Source: an uncultured Peptococcaceae bacterium
Lineage (GTDB): Bacteria > Bacillota > Desulfotomaculia > Desulfotomaculales > Desulfocucumaceae
Assembly (NCBI GenBank): GCA_958417755.1
Contig: CATZDY010000154.1
Coordinates: 1-5,330 of the forward strand
DNA: 5,330 nt
Direction: 5' to 3'
The position numbers were made by a program, and so were the translations under genes. The notes beneath the pieces were generated by a model. The model was given only the letters and a program-made list of their open reading frames with translations. It did no database searches and was not told the DNA's origin. This document shows, one piece after another, positions 1 to 5,330 of this stretch; the stretch's first letter is position 1; the number at the start of each line of letters is the position of its first letter.

Positions 1-65
1 TGACAGGGAATATGGAAAGCTTGATAAGCTTTTCGTTTACTCATTCCTTCAGATACTTTTATCAT
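1..65 (-). CDS. Start of an unidentified gene, cut by the left window edge
   Basis: An open frame begins with ATG one base after the TAA stop of the 72-residue gene and runs without a stop to the window edge. The 21 visible residues begin MIKVSEGMSKRKAYQ and end in HIPC. A Shine-Dalgarno-like AAAGGAA lies about 10 bases upstream, inside the end of the preceding gene. An internal ATG at codon 8 is preceded by GAAGGA with no spacing, so the first ATG is preferred. The one-base gap points to a translationally coupled fourth gene of the riboswitch-controlled operon. The fragment is too short for me to recognise a family, and I assign no function. Confidence 0.6.
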   Translation of the reverse strand, partial: MIKVSEGMSKRKAYQAFHIPC

Positions 66-66
66 T

Positions 67-285
67 TTATGGCTTTTCCTTTGTTGGTATAGGAATCTCT
101 GTTTCAGATAGTATGAGCTTGATACAATGAAAATCCTGATATCCTGCCTGTTCGGCTATATTTTTTAAAATTAGAACTTCCTCCAGATTTTGATATACAC
201 TGGCTTTGGCCAATTCTACCTTTTTAACTCCAGTTTCTATTTTTTTTAAATATTGGGCTCCTGATTTTAAGGCATATAATTCCAT
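67..285 (-). CDS. Small protein of unknown function, third gene of the B12-riboswitch operon
   Basis: This is a 72-residue frame starting ATG and ending TAA. A clear Shine-Dalgarno, AAGGAG, sits 10 bases before the ATG, and the ATG lies three bases beyond the TAG stop of the TrpD-like gene, so the two are almost certainly translated from one message. The protein is soluble-looking, with no membrane segment or signal peptide. It is Lys/Glu-rich, has one cysteine (Cys54), and has a proline-containing tail (IPIPTKEKP). The middle (about residues 10 to 48) looks helical and the part around residues 53 to 60 (HCIKLILS) looks like a beta strand. I do not recognise the family. A partner subunit or small accessory factor for the neighbouring enzymes is possible but unproven. 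The tight packing and ribosome site make it a real gene. Confidence 0.78.
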   Translation of the reverse strand: MELYALKSGAQYLKKIETGVKKVELAKASVYQNLEEVLILKNIAEQAGYQDFHCIKLILSETEIPIPTKEKP

Positions 286-288
286 TGG

Positions 289-1389
289 CTAAATCTCCTT
301 GACCATCTTTTCCAATTGGTGCAAAGCTGGTATTTTATCTTCTTCATTGTTTTGAACAGAAATCCAGTCTTTTAGTTTATCTAGCGCTTTACCAGTGGCC
401 AATAATTCTCTTGATTTTTCAAATCCTTCTTGTAAGGATTTTACTTTATCTGTTAGTTCCAAAATAAAAGCACTGTTGAGACAAACGATATCCATTTGGG
501 CCTGGGTTCCTTTGCCACACAAAATGGCTAAAAATCGTTGTCGTTCTGCTTGGGCATTTCCAATGGAACGAATTTCTTCCACATCTGACCTTTGGATTCC
601 TAAATCTTCCGGTGCAAAGGTACCTGTTTCAATGGTTCCTTGGGCATTTAATTTGGCATAATATGTTTCTCCCAAGGTAGATGCTTCATCCAAGCCCCCC
701 TGACCGTCATTGGTTGTGCCATGAATCACAATGGCTCTTTGTAAACCGATTTTTTTCATGATATTGGCCACAGGAATGAGCATATCCTTCGCATATACCC
801 CTCTAACTGCATAATTGGGCATAGCAGGGTTTGCCAGAGAGGCAGCAGTATTTAATACAGTGCCGAAGGATATTTGACTCAAAATTCTTCCTAAAGCCAC
901 AGGATGCACCAAAGAGCTCATTCCATTGAATAACCCTATGCCCGCTTCCTCAATGCTTTGCTTTACCACCATGGGAGAAACTTCGACTCCCACTCCTACT
1001 TGCTCTAGGATATCCACTGCCCCACAAGTAGAGGTGATGGCCCTAGAACCATGACGCGCAATGGTTACCCCCCCGGCTGCAGCACACAAAGCAGCTAAAG
1101 TACTGATGTTAAAGGTTTTTACACTATCCATACCTGTTCCGCTATTTTCTACAATAGGGCCATTTACATTGGGTCTTGCAATTACTGTATCATGTTCAAT
1201 GATATTTTGCCATACAGCCCTGGTTTCATCAGGGGTTTCCCCTTTGGCAGCCAATGCAGCCAAAAAGGCGCCTTGGTGCATATCAGATTCTTGGTTTTGC
1301 AAAATTCTTTTAAAATGAACATTCATTTCTTCGTAGGAGAGGTTTTCCTTATGAAGTAATTTGGTAATGGCTGTGGAAAATGTATTCAT
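289..1389 (-). CDS. Anthranilate phosphoribosyltransferase-like protein (TrpD paralogue, altered acceptor site)
   Basis: This 366-residue protein has the TrpD / class-3 phosphoribosyltransferase architecture: a helical N-terminal domain (about 1 to 75, with the usual LLxxxxLSYEEM start) and a large nucleoside-phosphorylase-like domain. The donor-side motifs are visible: SGTGMD (83-88, normally GTGGD), KTFNIST (91-97), ARHGSR (111-116, normally KHGNR), and GLDE (232-235), whose Asp-Glu pair binds Mg-PRPP in TrpD. The family's anthranilate-contacting stretches differ: the APxxHPAM segment is here a GMSSLVHPVA version (156-165), the conserved Arg of VRTxFN is replaced (SFGTVLN, 174-180), and the GPLTNP loop reads ASLANP (183-188). 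Catalysis with PRPP is therefore likely, but not necessarily with anthranilate. No other trp gene is nearby, which also argues against tryptophan synthesis. The start is the only ATG after an in-frame TGA nine bases upstream. It lacks an adjacent Shine-Dalgarno (see the 1387-1437 entry). It is the second gene after the B12 riboswitch. Confidence 0.88.
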   Translation of the reverse strand: MNTFSTAITKLLHKENLSYEEMNVHFKRILQNQESDMHQGAFLAALAAKGETPDETRAVWQNIIEHDTVIARPNVNGPIVENSGTGMDSVKTFNISTLAALCAAAGGVTIARHGSRAITSTCGAVDILEQVGVGVEVSPMVVKQSIEEAGIGLFNGMSSLVHPVALGRILSQISFGTVLNTAASLANPAMPNYAVRGVYAKDMLIPVANIMKKIGLQRAIVIHGTTNDGQGGLDEASTLGETYYAKLNAQGTIETGTFAPEDLGIQRSDVEEIRSIGNAQAERQRFLAILCGKGTQAQMDIVCLNSAFILELTDKVKSLQEGFEKSRELLATGKALDKLKDWISVQNNEEDKIPALHQLEKMVKEI

Positions 1390-1437
1390 ATCAGTTCACT
1401 TGGAATGACTTGTTATTTGTCATTCCTCCTCCTTTCT
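1387..1437 (-). promoter_or_regulatory. Unusual translation start: distant Shine-Dalgarno, hairpin and mini-ORF before the TrpD-like gene
   Basis: Immediately after the dehydrogenase stop lies AGAAAGGAGG (1437-1428), a perfect match to the 16S rRNA complement, but it is 38 bases from the ATG of the TrpD-like gene (1389). Between them is a perfect 8-bp inverted repeat, GGAATGAC / GTCATTCC (1426-1419 and 1409-1402) with a 9-base loop. Folding this hairpin would shorten the effective gap to about 13 bases. The same stretch also encodes a 10-codon ORF (1423-1391, MTNNKSFQVN) whose ATG is four bases after the Shine-Dalgarno and whose TGA lies one base before the TrpD-like ATG, which would suit translational coupling. 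The sequence elements are certain; which mechanism operates is inference. Confidence 0.6.
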
Positions 1438-2449
1438 AAAAGGTTAAGGCAGAGATGAGTGAATCTTTGTGGGCAATATCTTTTAAGTTTTCTTCCAATT
1501 GATGAAAAGAAACTTCAGTGATTGGCATATCATTTGTAACAATTTTGTCGGCTAAAAGTTGCAATGCTGTTTTTGTATGTTGTAAAGCACATCCATAGGC
1601 CCCATATAAACACAATTCCTTGTAATGTAGTTCATTGATCAATTTGTTGTTCAATGGACTATCAGAAGAAAGACCGCTGAAGAATCCCAATCGTCCTCCT
1701 TTACAAAGAAGCTGAATAGCGGTATAGAACCCATCATTTTGCGGACAACAGGGGATAGCCACTGTGGGATATGGTCGTTTTGCCTGCAAAAAATCTTCCT
1801 TGTCTTGATATACAGTAAACCCCATTTGAACAGCAAGTTTCCTTTTATATTCTTCTGGTTCAATGAAACTGATTTCACTACATCCTTGGGATTGCCATAA
1901 TTTAGCCGTTAATATGCCCAATGCTCCTGCCCCGATAATGAGAAGTCTATCTTTTTCTGTTGCCTGTAAGGGGCCCATCATATTGATGGCACAGGCCAGA
2001 GGTTCAGCCAATACTGCCTTGGCAAAGGATAAAGAATCGGGCAAGGGTAAAATAACACCTTGTTTTACTCCTATTGCAGGGATGAGGCAATATTCTTGAA
2101 ACCCGCCATCCAGATGAAATCCTAATATTTGCATTGCTTCACAAAGTTGGTCTTTTCCTGTCATACAGGTTTCACAAGTTCCACAAAAAATACCTGGATG
2201 AACAGCAACCCGCATACCCTTTTGATAGGTATTCACTGTGGAGTCTACGGATACAATGGTACCTGCAATTTCATGTCCCAGAACCCTTGGCATATGTAGG
2301 TCCCTTTGTCCTGTATGGTAGGCTTTTCTGTCTGTTCTGCAAATACCGCACCTCTCCAACCGAATGACTACTTCTCCTTTGTCTGGTTGGGGAATGGGAC
2401 GATTTTGTTCACATAATGTTTCCCGTTGGGTCAGTACATACGCCTTCAA
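1436..2449 (-). CDS. Zinc-dependent medium-chain alcohol/polyol dehydrogenase family protein
   Basis: This 337-residue protein is a full-length member of the zinc-containing medium-chain dehydrogenase/reductase superfamily (alcohol, sorbitol and threonine dehydrogenases). The catalytic zinc site is present: Cys37 in CGICRTD, His59-Glu60 in LGHE, and Glu149 in AEPLACA. The structural zinc lobe is complete, with Cys89, Cys92, Cys95 and Cys103 in the usual Cx2Cx2Cx7C pattern. The Rossmann motif GAGALG (173-178) is followed by an acidic residue in FIEP at the end of the second strand, which favours NAD(H) over NADP(H). The substrate cannot be read from the sequence. The start is TTG with an excellent Shine-Dalgarno (AGAAAGGAAG, six-base spacing); no nearby ATG fits the frame. 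It is the first gene after the B12 riboswitch and terminator, so its expression should rise when corrinoid is low. A threonine- or aminoacetone-related role in cobamide linker supply is only one possible reading. Confidence 0.9.
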   Translation of the reverse strand: MKAYVLTQRETLCEQNRPIPQPDKGEVVIRLERCGICRTDRKAYHTGQRDLHMPRVLGHEIAGTIVSVDSTVNTYQKGMRVAVHPGIFCGTCETCMTGKDQLCEAMQILGFHLDGGFQEYCLIPAIGVKQGVILPLPDSLSFAKAVLAEPLACAINMMGPLQATEKDRLLIIGAGALGILTAKLWQSQGCSEISFIEPEEYKRKLAVQMGFTVYQDKEDFLQAKRPYPTVAIPCCPQNDGFYTAIQLLCKGGRLGFFSGLSSDSPLNNKLINELHYKELCLYGAYGCALQHTKTALQLLADKIVTNDMPITEVSFHQLEENLKDIAHKDSLISALTF

Positions 2450-2470
2450 TGCTTTCTTCCTTTCTTCAAT

Positions 2471-2504
2471 AAAAAAAGCTCACACCTATAAAGATGTGAA
2501 CTTT
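2471..2504 (-). terminator. Intrinsic terminator of the B12 riboswitch expression platform
   Basis: On the minus strand, AAAGTTCACATC (2504-2493), a six-base loop TTTATA, and GGTGTGAGCTTT (2486-2475) form a roughly 12-bp stem with two G-U pairs, running into seven T residues (2477-2471). It lies between the riboswitch aptamer and the dehydrogenase ribosome binding site, as expected of a transcription-termination platform. I did not find a convincing antiterminator by eye, so the alternative fold is not assigned. Confidence 0.85.
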
Positions 2505-2521
2505 ACCTTCGTTCCTCATTG

Positions 2522-2679
2522 ATTTTTTGGCAGGTCTCCTGACTTTGCATCATTGCCTTCTTATGCCCCTTCCCGTTAAGGTGGTAATGGCATGGGCTCT
2601 GCAACACAGTGGTGGGTCCGTATAGGATTCTAACCTATTTTCCTATTCTTCTTTCTTTGTAAAGAAAGACACCAAAAAT
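2522..2679 (-). promoter_or_regulatory. Cobalamin (B12) riboswitch
   Basis: The minus strand carries the B12 box AGTCAGGAGACCTGCC (2544-2529), the hallmark of cobalamin riboswitches. Upstream, in the correct order, are a GGTG-type opening (from 2673), a hairpin with nine-base arms TCTTTCTTT / AAAGAAAGA (2669-2650), AATAGGAAAAT, a short AGG/CCT-paired stem carrying AGAATCCT, and CGGACCCACCACTGTG, which corresponds to the conserved core GGCCCCGCCACTGT. ATTTTTGG (2679-2672) pairs with CCAAAAAAT (2530-2522) to close P1, fixing both ends. The loop usually written GGTGAAAATCC reads GGTTAGAATCC here, a mild deviation. Established behaviour of the class is that adenosylcobalamin or a related corrinoid binding switches expression off. 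The following terminator indicates transcriptional control of the dehydrogenase / TrpD-like operon. Confidence 0.95.
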
Positions 2680-2695
2680 ATTTTATTTTGCTAAA

Positions 2696-2724
2696 ATATT
2701 ATCAAACCCATAACAATCTGTCAA
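2696..2724 (-). promoter_or_regulatory. Sigma-A-type promoter for the riboswitch operon
   Basis: A perfect -35 box TTGACA (2724-2719) and a -10 box TAATAT (2701-2696) are separated by exactly 17 bases. Transcription would begin near 2689, about ten bases before the riboswitch P1 helix, an ideal arrangement. An AT-rich inverted repeat (AATATTTT / AAAATATT, 2700-2677) overlaps the -10 box and start site. The remaining 100 bases up to the preceding gene (2725-2824) are AT-rich, and I see no further signal or clear terminator there. Confidence 0.85.
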
Positions 2725-2824
2725 TAAAGTATTTGAGAAATGAATCTTAGCATACTCAATTGCTTACATTATTTATTATTTTTTATGTAAAATCCTTGCC
2801 CTGGTGATAAAATAATACAATATA

Positions 2825-3097
2825 TTACGGATAACAATTATCTTTCCAATACCACCATTTTAACTTTTCTGGTTCATGCTGTTCATTTTCTGCAAAGTAT
2901 ACAGCCAAACGGTATACGTATAACTGACATTTATCTTCCTGAAATCCTTTGTAAGCACAGTCCTTTTGATACATGGTTTCTGGATTTTGTCCTTTCAGAT
3001 CTTCTATACAGGTGTAACCCAAATTGATTAAATCTTGCTCAATATTCTTTCCTACTCCAGGAATCTTTCTTAAATCACTTTTAGCTGAAAATCCCAT
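2825..3097 (-). CDS. Helix-hairpin-helix domain protein, Cdd1-like ('pathogenicity locus' family)
   Basis: This 90-residue protein carries a helix-hairpin-helix motif near the N terminus (LRKIPGVGKNIEQDLINLG, 9-27, then IEDLKGQ). That motif usually gives non-sequence-specific DNA backbone contacts. The rest matches my recollection of the small Cdd1-type family first named from a clostridial pathogenicity locus: a cysteine after the HhH (DCAYKG, Cys47), a second in DKCQLYVYRLAVYFA (Cys57), and the Trp-rich end EKLKWWYWKD (77-86). The name is historical and does not imply virulence. Four cysteines (30, 47, 57, 88) could bind metal, but this is unproven. A GGAGGG ribosome site lies six bases before the ATG. 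The gene starts 27 bp after the ABC permease stop, so it is probably co-transcribed with the transporter. Its biological role is unknown. Confidence 0.85.
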   Translation of the reverse strand: MGFSAKSDLRKIPGVGKNIEQDLINLGYTCIEDLKGQNPETMYQKDCAYKGFQEDKCQLYVYRLAVYFAENEQHEPEKLKWWYWKDNCYP

Positions 3098-3124
3098 TGT
3101 CTTCCCTCCGATTGCTGAAATTCA

Positions 3125-4705
3125 TCATGAATCATATTGAAGATTGATTTTAACCATCAAACGATACAATATACCTGTAATAATTGCAACCACAATGGTG
3201 ATACAAGCCAAACTATATTCATGGGGAAGTGGTAGTATGAACAACAAAATAAGTGAGACCAGAACACTGGCCATGTTGATAATCATGGCTATAAGTGTAG
3301 CTGTGCTTTGTTTGATCACCGTAACTTCTGAGGTCCAATTGAAATTGGGTAGTTTCATATTTATAAAAATACCGATAACAGAAACAAACAAGGAAAATAC
3401 CAAAGGTGTGATAAATATAAATATTTTACTTGCCAAGGTCAAGGGAAGATAGATTGCTATCACAGTGGCACAAATAAAAATGATTGGCCAATGCAAGGTA
3501 AGGTTAACTGCTATTTTGCTGTTAAAAATGGTTTTGGATGTTACTGGTGCAGAAGTAAGGATCCAAAGGTTTTTGCCTTCTAAAGAGATAGCAGAAGCTG
3601 TGGTACAACTGAGTGCAACCAGCAAGGCAATGAACAAAGGCAGCAATTTCCCTATGATATCGAGAATAAAAGTTCCCGTAAAGGCATCAAACTGTTTGAA
3701 ACCCGTGAGTGCAAAGTAAAGGGTTATGACCAATAAAAGGAACATCCCCATACCTGTATTTAACACATAATTTGCCGAGGAAAAAAGACGTTTCAATTCT
3801 TTTTTATAAAGGGCCAACAGGGGTGAAGAGGTTTTCAAATTTTGCAGATGAAAGGTATGGTTTATATGACGGGCTGTTAAGGCATGATTGATGCTTACAT
3901 ATTTCCAAGCAATGAATTTTAAAAATAAAAAAGCCCAAACAACGGATAGCAAAAGAAAGGCAAAAAAGGATATCACATGTTGATCTCCCAGTGCCTTTGT
4001 ATATAAAAGGGCTATTGGATAAATATGATAAACATGTCGCATCAATTCAGTGGTGTAAACAGTCATATCTGCCATATTGGTCCGGTTTAAGGTCATGGAA
4101 AGATACAAAGCAGCCAAAACCAGGGCAAAGGAAACCAGAATGGTTACGGCATTTTTATATTTAAATCGATTGGCCAATCCTGCCACAAGGACACCTAGTA
4201 AGATTGCCCCAAACATGGGAACCAAAGGGATAAAGAACAAGCTGAGTATAAACATAATATAAAAAAGAAACCCAGCGCCAGTATATAATCCATATACAAT
4301 TCCTGCAGGAATCATAACCACAGCAATGAATAGCAGATCAGATAAATACATCCAGAGCATCTTACTGCTGATGATATGTTCTGTTTTAAGTGGCAATGAC
4401 ATCAAAATATCATGGTCTTTTAAATCAAACAAAGTTCCATTGGTTTTCAACATGGTAAAAAATAAAATAATCAAGCTGGTGACAGTAACCATTAAGCCCA
4501 AGATGGCCTCTGTTAAGCCCATGACAAACAACATATGGCTGACAATTGCACTATAAATCGCCATGACAGCTCCAATGAATATCATGGATAGGGCTAAAAA
4601 TACCAAAGAGGCCCTCCTTTTTCTGTCCTTGGTATGTAATATTTCGTTAAACCCCATGAATTGCAATAGTTGAACTTTTAACAAAGCCATTATCCTATTC
4701 GTCAC
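3125..4705 (-). CDS. ABC transporter permease, large ABC-2-like family, about 12 membrane segments
   Basis: This 526-residue integral membrane protein is the permease partner of the upstream ATPase. A short amphipathic N terminus (ALLKVQLLQFMGFNEI) and a basic loop precede about 12 hydrophobic segments in two halves, six on each side of a central hydrophilic region around residues 270 to 305. Each half has a matching cytoplasmic motif: DHDILMSLPLKTEHIISSKM in the first and KNLWILTSAPVTSKTIFNSK in the second, suggesting an internal duplication. The substrate is unknown. I chose the GTG at 4705, because GGAGG lies nine bases before it and the protein then starts as I recall relatives doing (MTNRIMALLKVQ). 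An upstream TTG (4714) directly abuts that site, and an ATG (4690) has only a cramped AGGA. The GTG start overlaps the ATPase gene by 11 bp, typical of coupled transporter subunits. Confidence 0.88.
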   Translation of the reverse strand: MTNRIMALLKVQLLQFMGFNEILHTKDRKRRASLVFLALSMIFIGAVMAIYSAIVSHMLFVMGLTEAILGLMVTVTSLIILFFTMLKTNGTLFDLKDHDILMSLPLKTEHIISSKMLWMYLSDLLFIAVVMIPAGIVYGLYTGAGFLFYIMFILSLFFIPLVPMFGAILLGVLVAGLANRFKYKNAVTILVSFALVLAALYLSMTLNRTNMADMTVYTTELMRHVYHIYPIALLYTKALGDQHVISFFAFLLLSVVWAFLFLKFIAWKYVSINHALTARHINHTFHLQNLKTSSPLLALYKKELKRLFSSANYVLNTGMGMFLLLVITLYFALTGFKQFDAFTGTFILDIIGKLLPLFIALLVALSCTTASAISLEGKNLWILTSAPVTSKTIFNSKIAVNLTLHWPIIFICATVIAIYLPLTLASKIFIFITPLVFSLFVSVIGIFINMKLPNFNWTSEVTVIKQSTATLIAMIINMASVLVSLILLFILPLPHEYSLACITIVVAIITGILYRLMVKINLQYDS

Positions 4706-5330
4706 GTTCCACAACCTCCATAAATACCTCTTCTAAAGAACTATTTTTAATGAGAGACTCCATATCCCCGCTGGCAATGAGCTTTCCGTTTTTGATGATG
4801 GCAATTTTATTGCATAGCTTTTCAGCCACATCCAGCACATGGGTGGAAAAAAATATGGCATGGCCCTGGTGACATAAGGTACGCATGGTATTTTTTAAAA
4901 GTAAAGAAGCTTTGGGATCCAACCCCACAAAGGGCTCATCCAATACCAAAAGCTTTGGTTCATGGATAAGGGCTGCTATAATGGCCAGTTTTTGTTTCAT
5001 ACCGTGGGAATAAGTGGAGATTAATTTTCCTAAATCAGAAGTAATGACAAAGGTGTCTGCATATTGTTGAATCAGATCTTTTCTTTTATGCTGGGGCACT
5101 TGAAAAATATCTCCAATAAAATTGAGATATTGTATGCCTGTCAGGTGCTCATATAAATCAGGGTTATCAGGTATGTAAGCTGTCATTGCCTTGCAAACAA
5201 GAGGTTCTTTTTTGACCGAATGATTGTCAATCAGGATTTCCCCTTCCTCAAAATCGATAACCCCTACAATTGATTTGATCACAGTGGTTTTTCCCGCACC
5301 ATTATGTCCAATAAAGCCATAAATATCACC
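4695..5330 (-). CDS. ABC transporter ATP-binding protein, N terminus missing at the window edge
   Basis: The frame is open to the right edge, so the gene begins outside the window; 211 residues are visible. The nucleotide-binding motifs appear in order: Walker A GHNGAGKTT (8-16), a Q-loop position reading AYIPDNPD with Asp55 in place of Gln, the signature YSHGMKQK (107-114), Walker B LLVLDEP (127-133) with catalytic Glu132, D-loop GLDP (136-139), and the switch histidine in FFSTH (His164). The C-terminal part (KNGKLIASGDMESL, then SSLEEVFMEV) is typical of ABC-2-type export ATPases. The non-standard Q-loop and the SHGMKQ signature are, from my knowledge, common in this CcmA/BcrA-like class and do not suggest loss of activity. 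It powers the overlapping permease; the substrate is unknown. The GTG at 5282 is an internal valine codon, since Walker A lies upstream of it. Confidence 0.95.
   Translation of the reverse strand, partial: GDIYGFIGHNGAGKTTVIKSIVGVIDFEEGEILIDNHSVKKEPLVCKAMTAYIPDNPDLYEHLTGIQYLNFIGDIFQVPQHKRKDLIQQYADTFVITSDLGKLISTYSHGMKQKLAIIAALIHEPKLLVLDEPFVGLDPKASLLLKNTMRTLCHQGHAIFFSTHVLDVAEKLCNKIAIIKNGKLIASGDMESLIKNSSLEEVFMEVVERDE

Noticed and set aside
240..247. Run of eight A residues on the coding strand of the 72-residue gene, considered as a slippage or phase-variation site.
   Set aside because: Such runs are common in Lys-rich genes of AT-rich genomes, the frame is intact, and there is no second frame or stimulatory structure to suggest programmed slippage.
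1651..1878. A 75-codon minus-strand frame inside the dehydrogenase gene.
   Set aside because: It overlaps the conserved NAD-binding half of an intact dehydrogenase in another frame and has no recognisable features.
2466..2519. A 17-codon minus-strand ORF (ATG at 2519, TGA at 2468-2466) running through the terminator, resembling an attenuator leader peptide.
   Set aside because: No Shine-Dalgarno precedes the ATG, there is no run of one amino acid type, and the riboswitch already explains control of the terminator.
2764..2790. Inverted repeat TTACAT / ATGTAA downstream of the helix-hairpin-helix gene, considered as its terminator.
   Set aside because: The stem is only six AT-rich base pairs with a 15-base loop and no T-run follows on the minus strand.
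395..4556. Several plus-strand open frames of 61 to 102 codons (for example 395-661, 1061-1318, 3144-3452).
   Set aside because: They lie antisense inside well-identified minus-strand genes, have no recognisable domains, and are expected shadows of those genes.
4712..4714. TTG codon at 4714 as the permease start.
   Set aside because: The GGAGG ribosome site directly abuts it with no spacing, whereas the GTG at 4705 has a nine-base spacing and a family-like N terminus.
1..5330. CRISPR arrays, tRNA or rRNA genes, insertion sequences and attachment sites.
   Set aside because: No spaced direct repeats, tRNA cloverleaf, rRNA-like sequence, transposase frame or terminal inverted repeats were seen; almost all the DNA is accounted for by minus-strand genes and the riboswitch region.

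Overview
The window reads as a piece of a low-GC, Gram-positive (Bacillota, probably clostridial) chromosome. The DNA is AT-rich, ribosome binding sites are strong and close to AGAAAGGAGG, one promoter is near-consensus sigma-A, TTG and GTG start codons occur, and a small helix-hairpin-helix protein of the Cdd1 type known from clostridia is present. I cannot name the genus. Every supported gene is on the minus strand, so transcription runs from position 5330 towards 1.

Right part (5330 to 2825): the 3' portion of an ABC transporter ATPase gene, cut by the window edge, overlaps the start of a large ABC-2-like permease gene of about 12 membrane segments. A 90-residue helix-hairpin-helix protein gene follows after 27 bp. 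The first two make one membrane transporter of unknown substrate. The third is probably only co-transcribed.

Middle (2824 to 2450): 375 bp without a gene, holding a complete control module. It has a TTGACA / 17 bp / TAATAT promoter, a cobalamin (B12) riboswitch with an intact B12 box and closing P1 helix, and an intrinsic terminator just before the next gene. This predicts expression when corrinoid is scarce and early termination when it is plentiful.

Left part (2449 to 1): the riboswitch-controlled operon. Its genes are a zinc-dependent medium-chain dehydrogenase, a paralogue of anthranilate phosphoribosyltransferase (TrpD), a 72-residue protein of unknown function, and the first 21 codons of a further gene that leaves the window. 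The TrpD paralogue keeps the phosphoribosyl-donor and metal motifs but has changed most positions that bind anthranilate, so it probably acts on another acceptor.

The most interesting point is this B12-controlled dehydrogenase plus phosphoribosyltransferase-like pair. None of the complete genes is a standard cobalamin synthesis or uptake gene. A role in making or attaching a cobamide part, or in a B12-sparing route, is a hypothesis. A second point is the TrpD-like gene's start: its only strong Shine-Dalgarno lies 38 nt upstream, separated by a perfect 8-bp hairpin that also contains a 10-codon mini-ORF.
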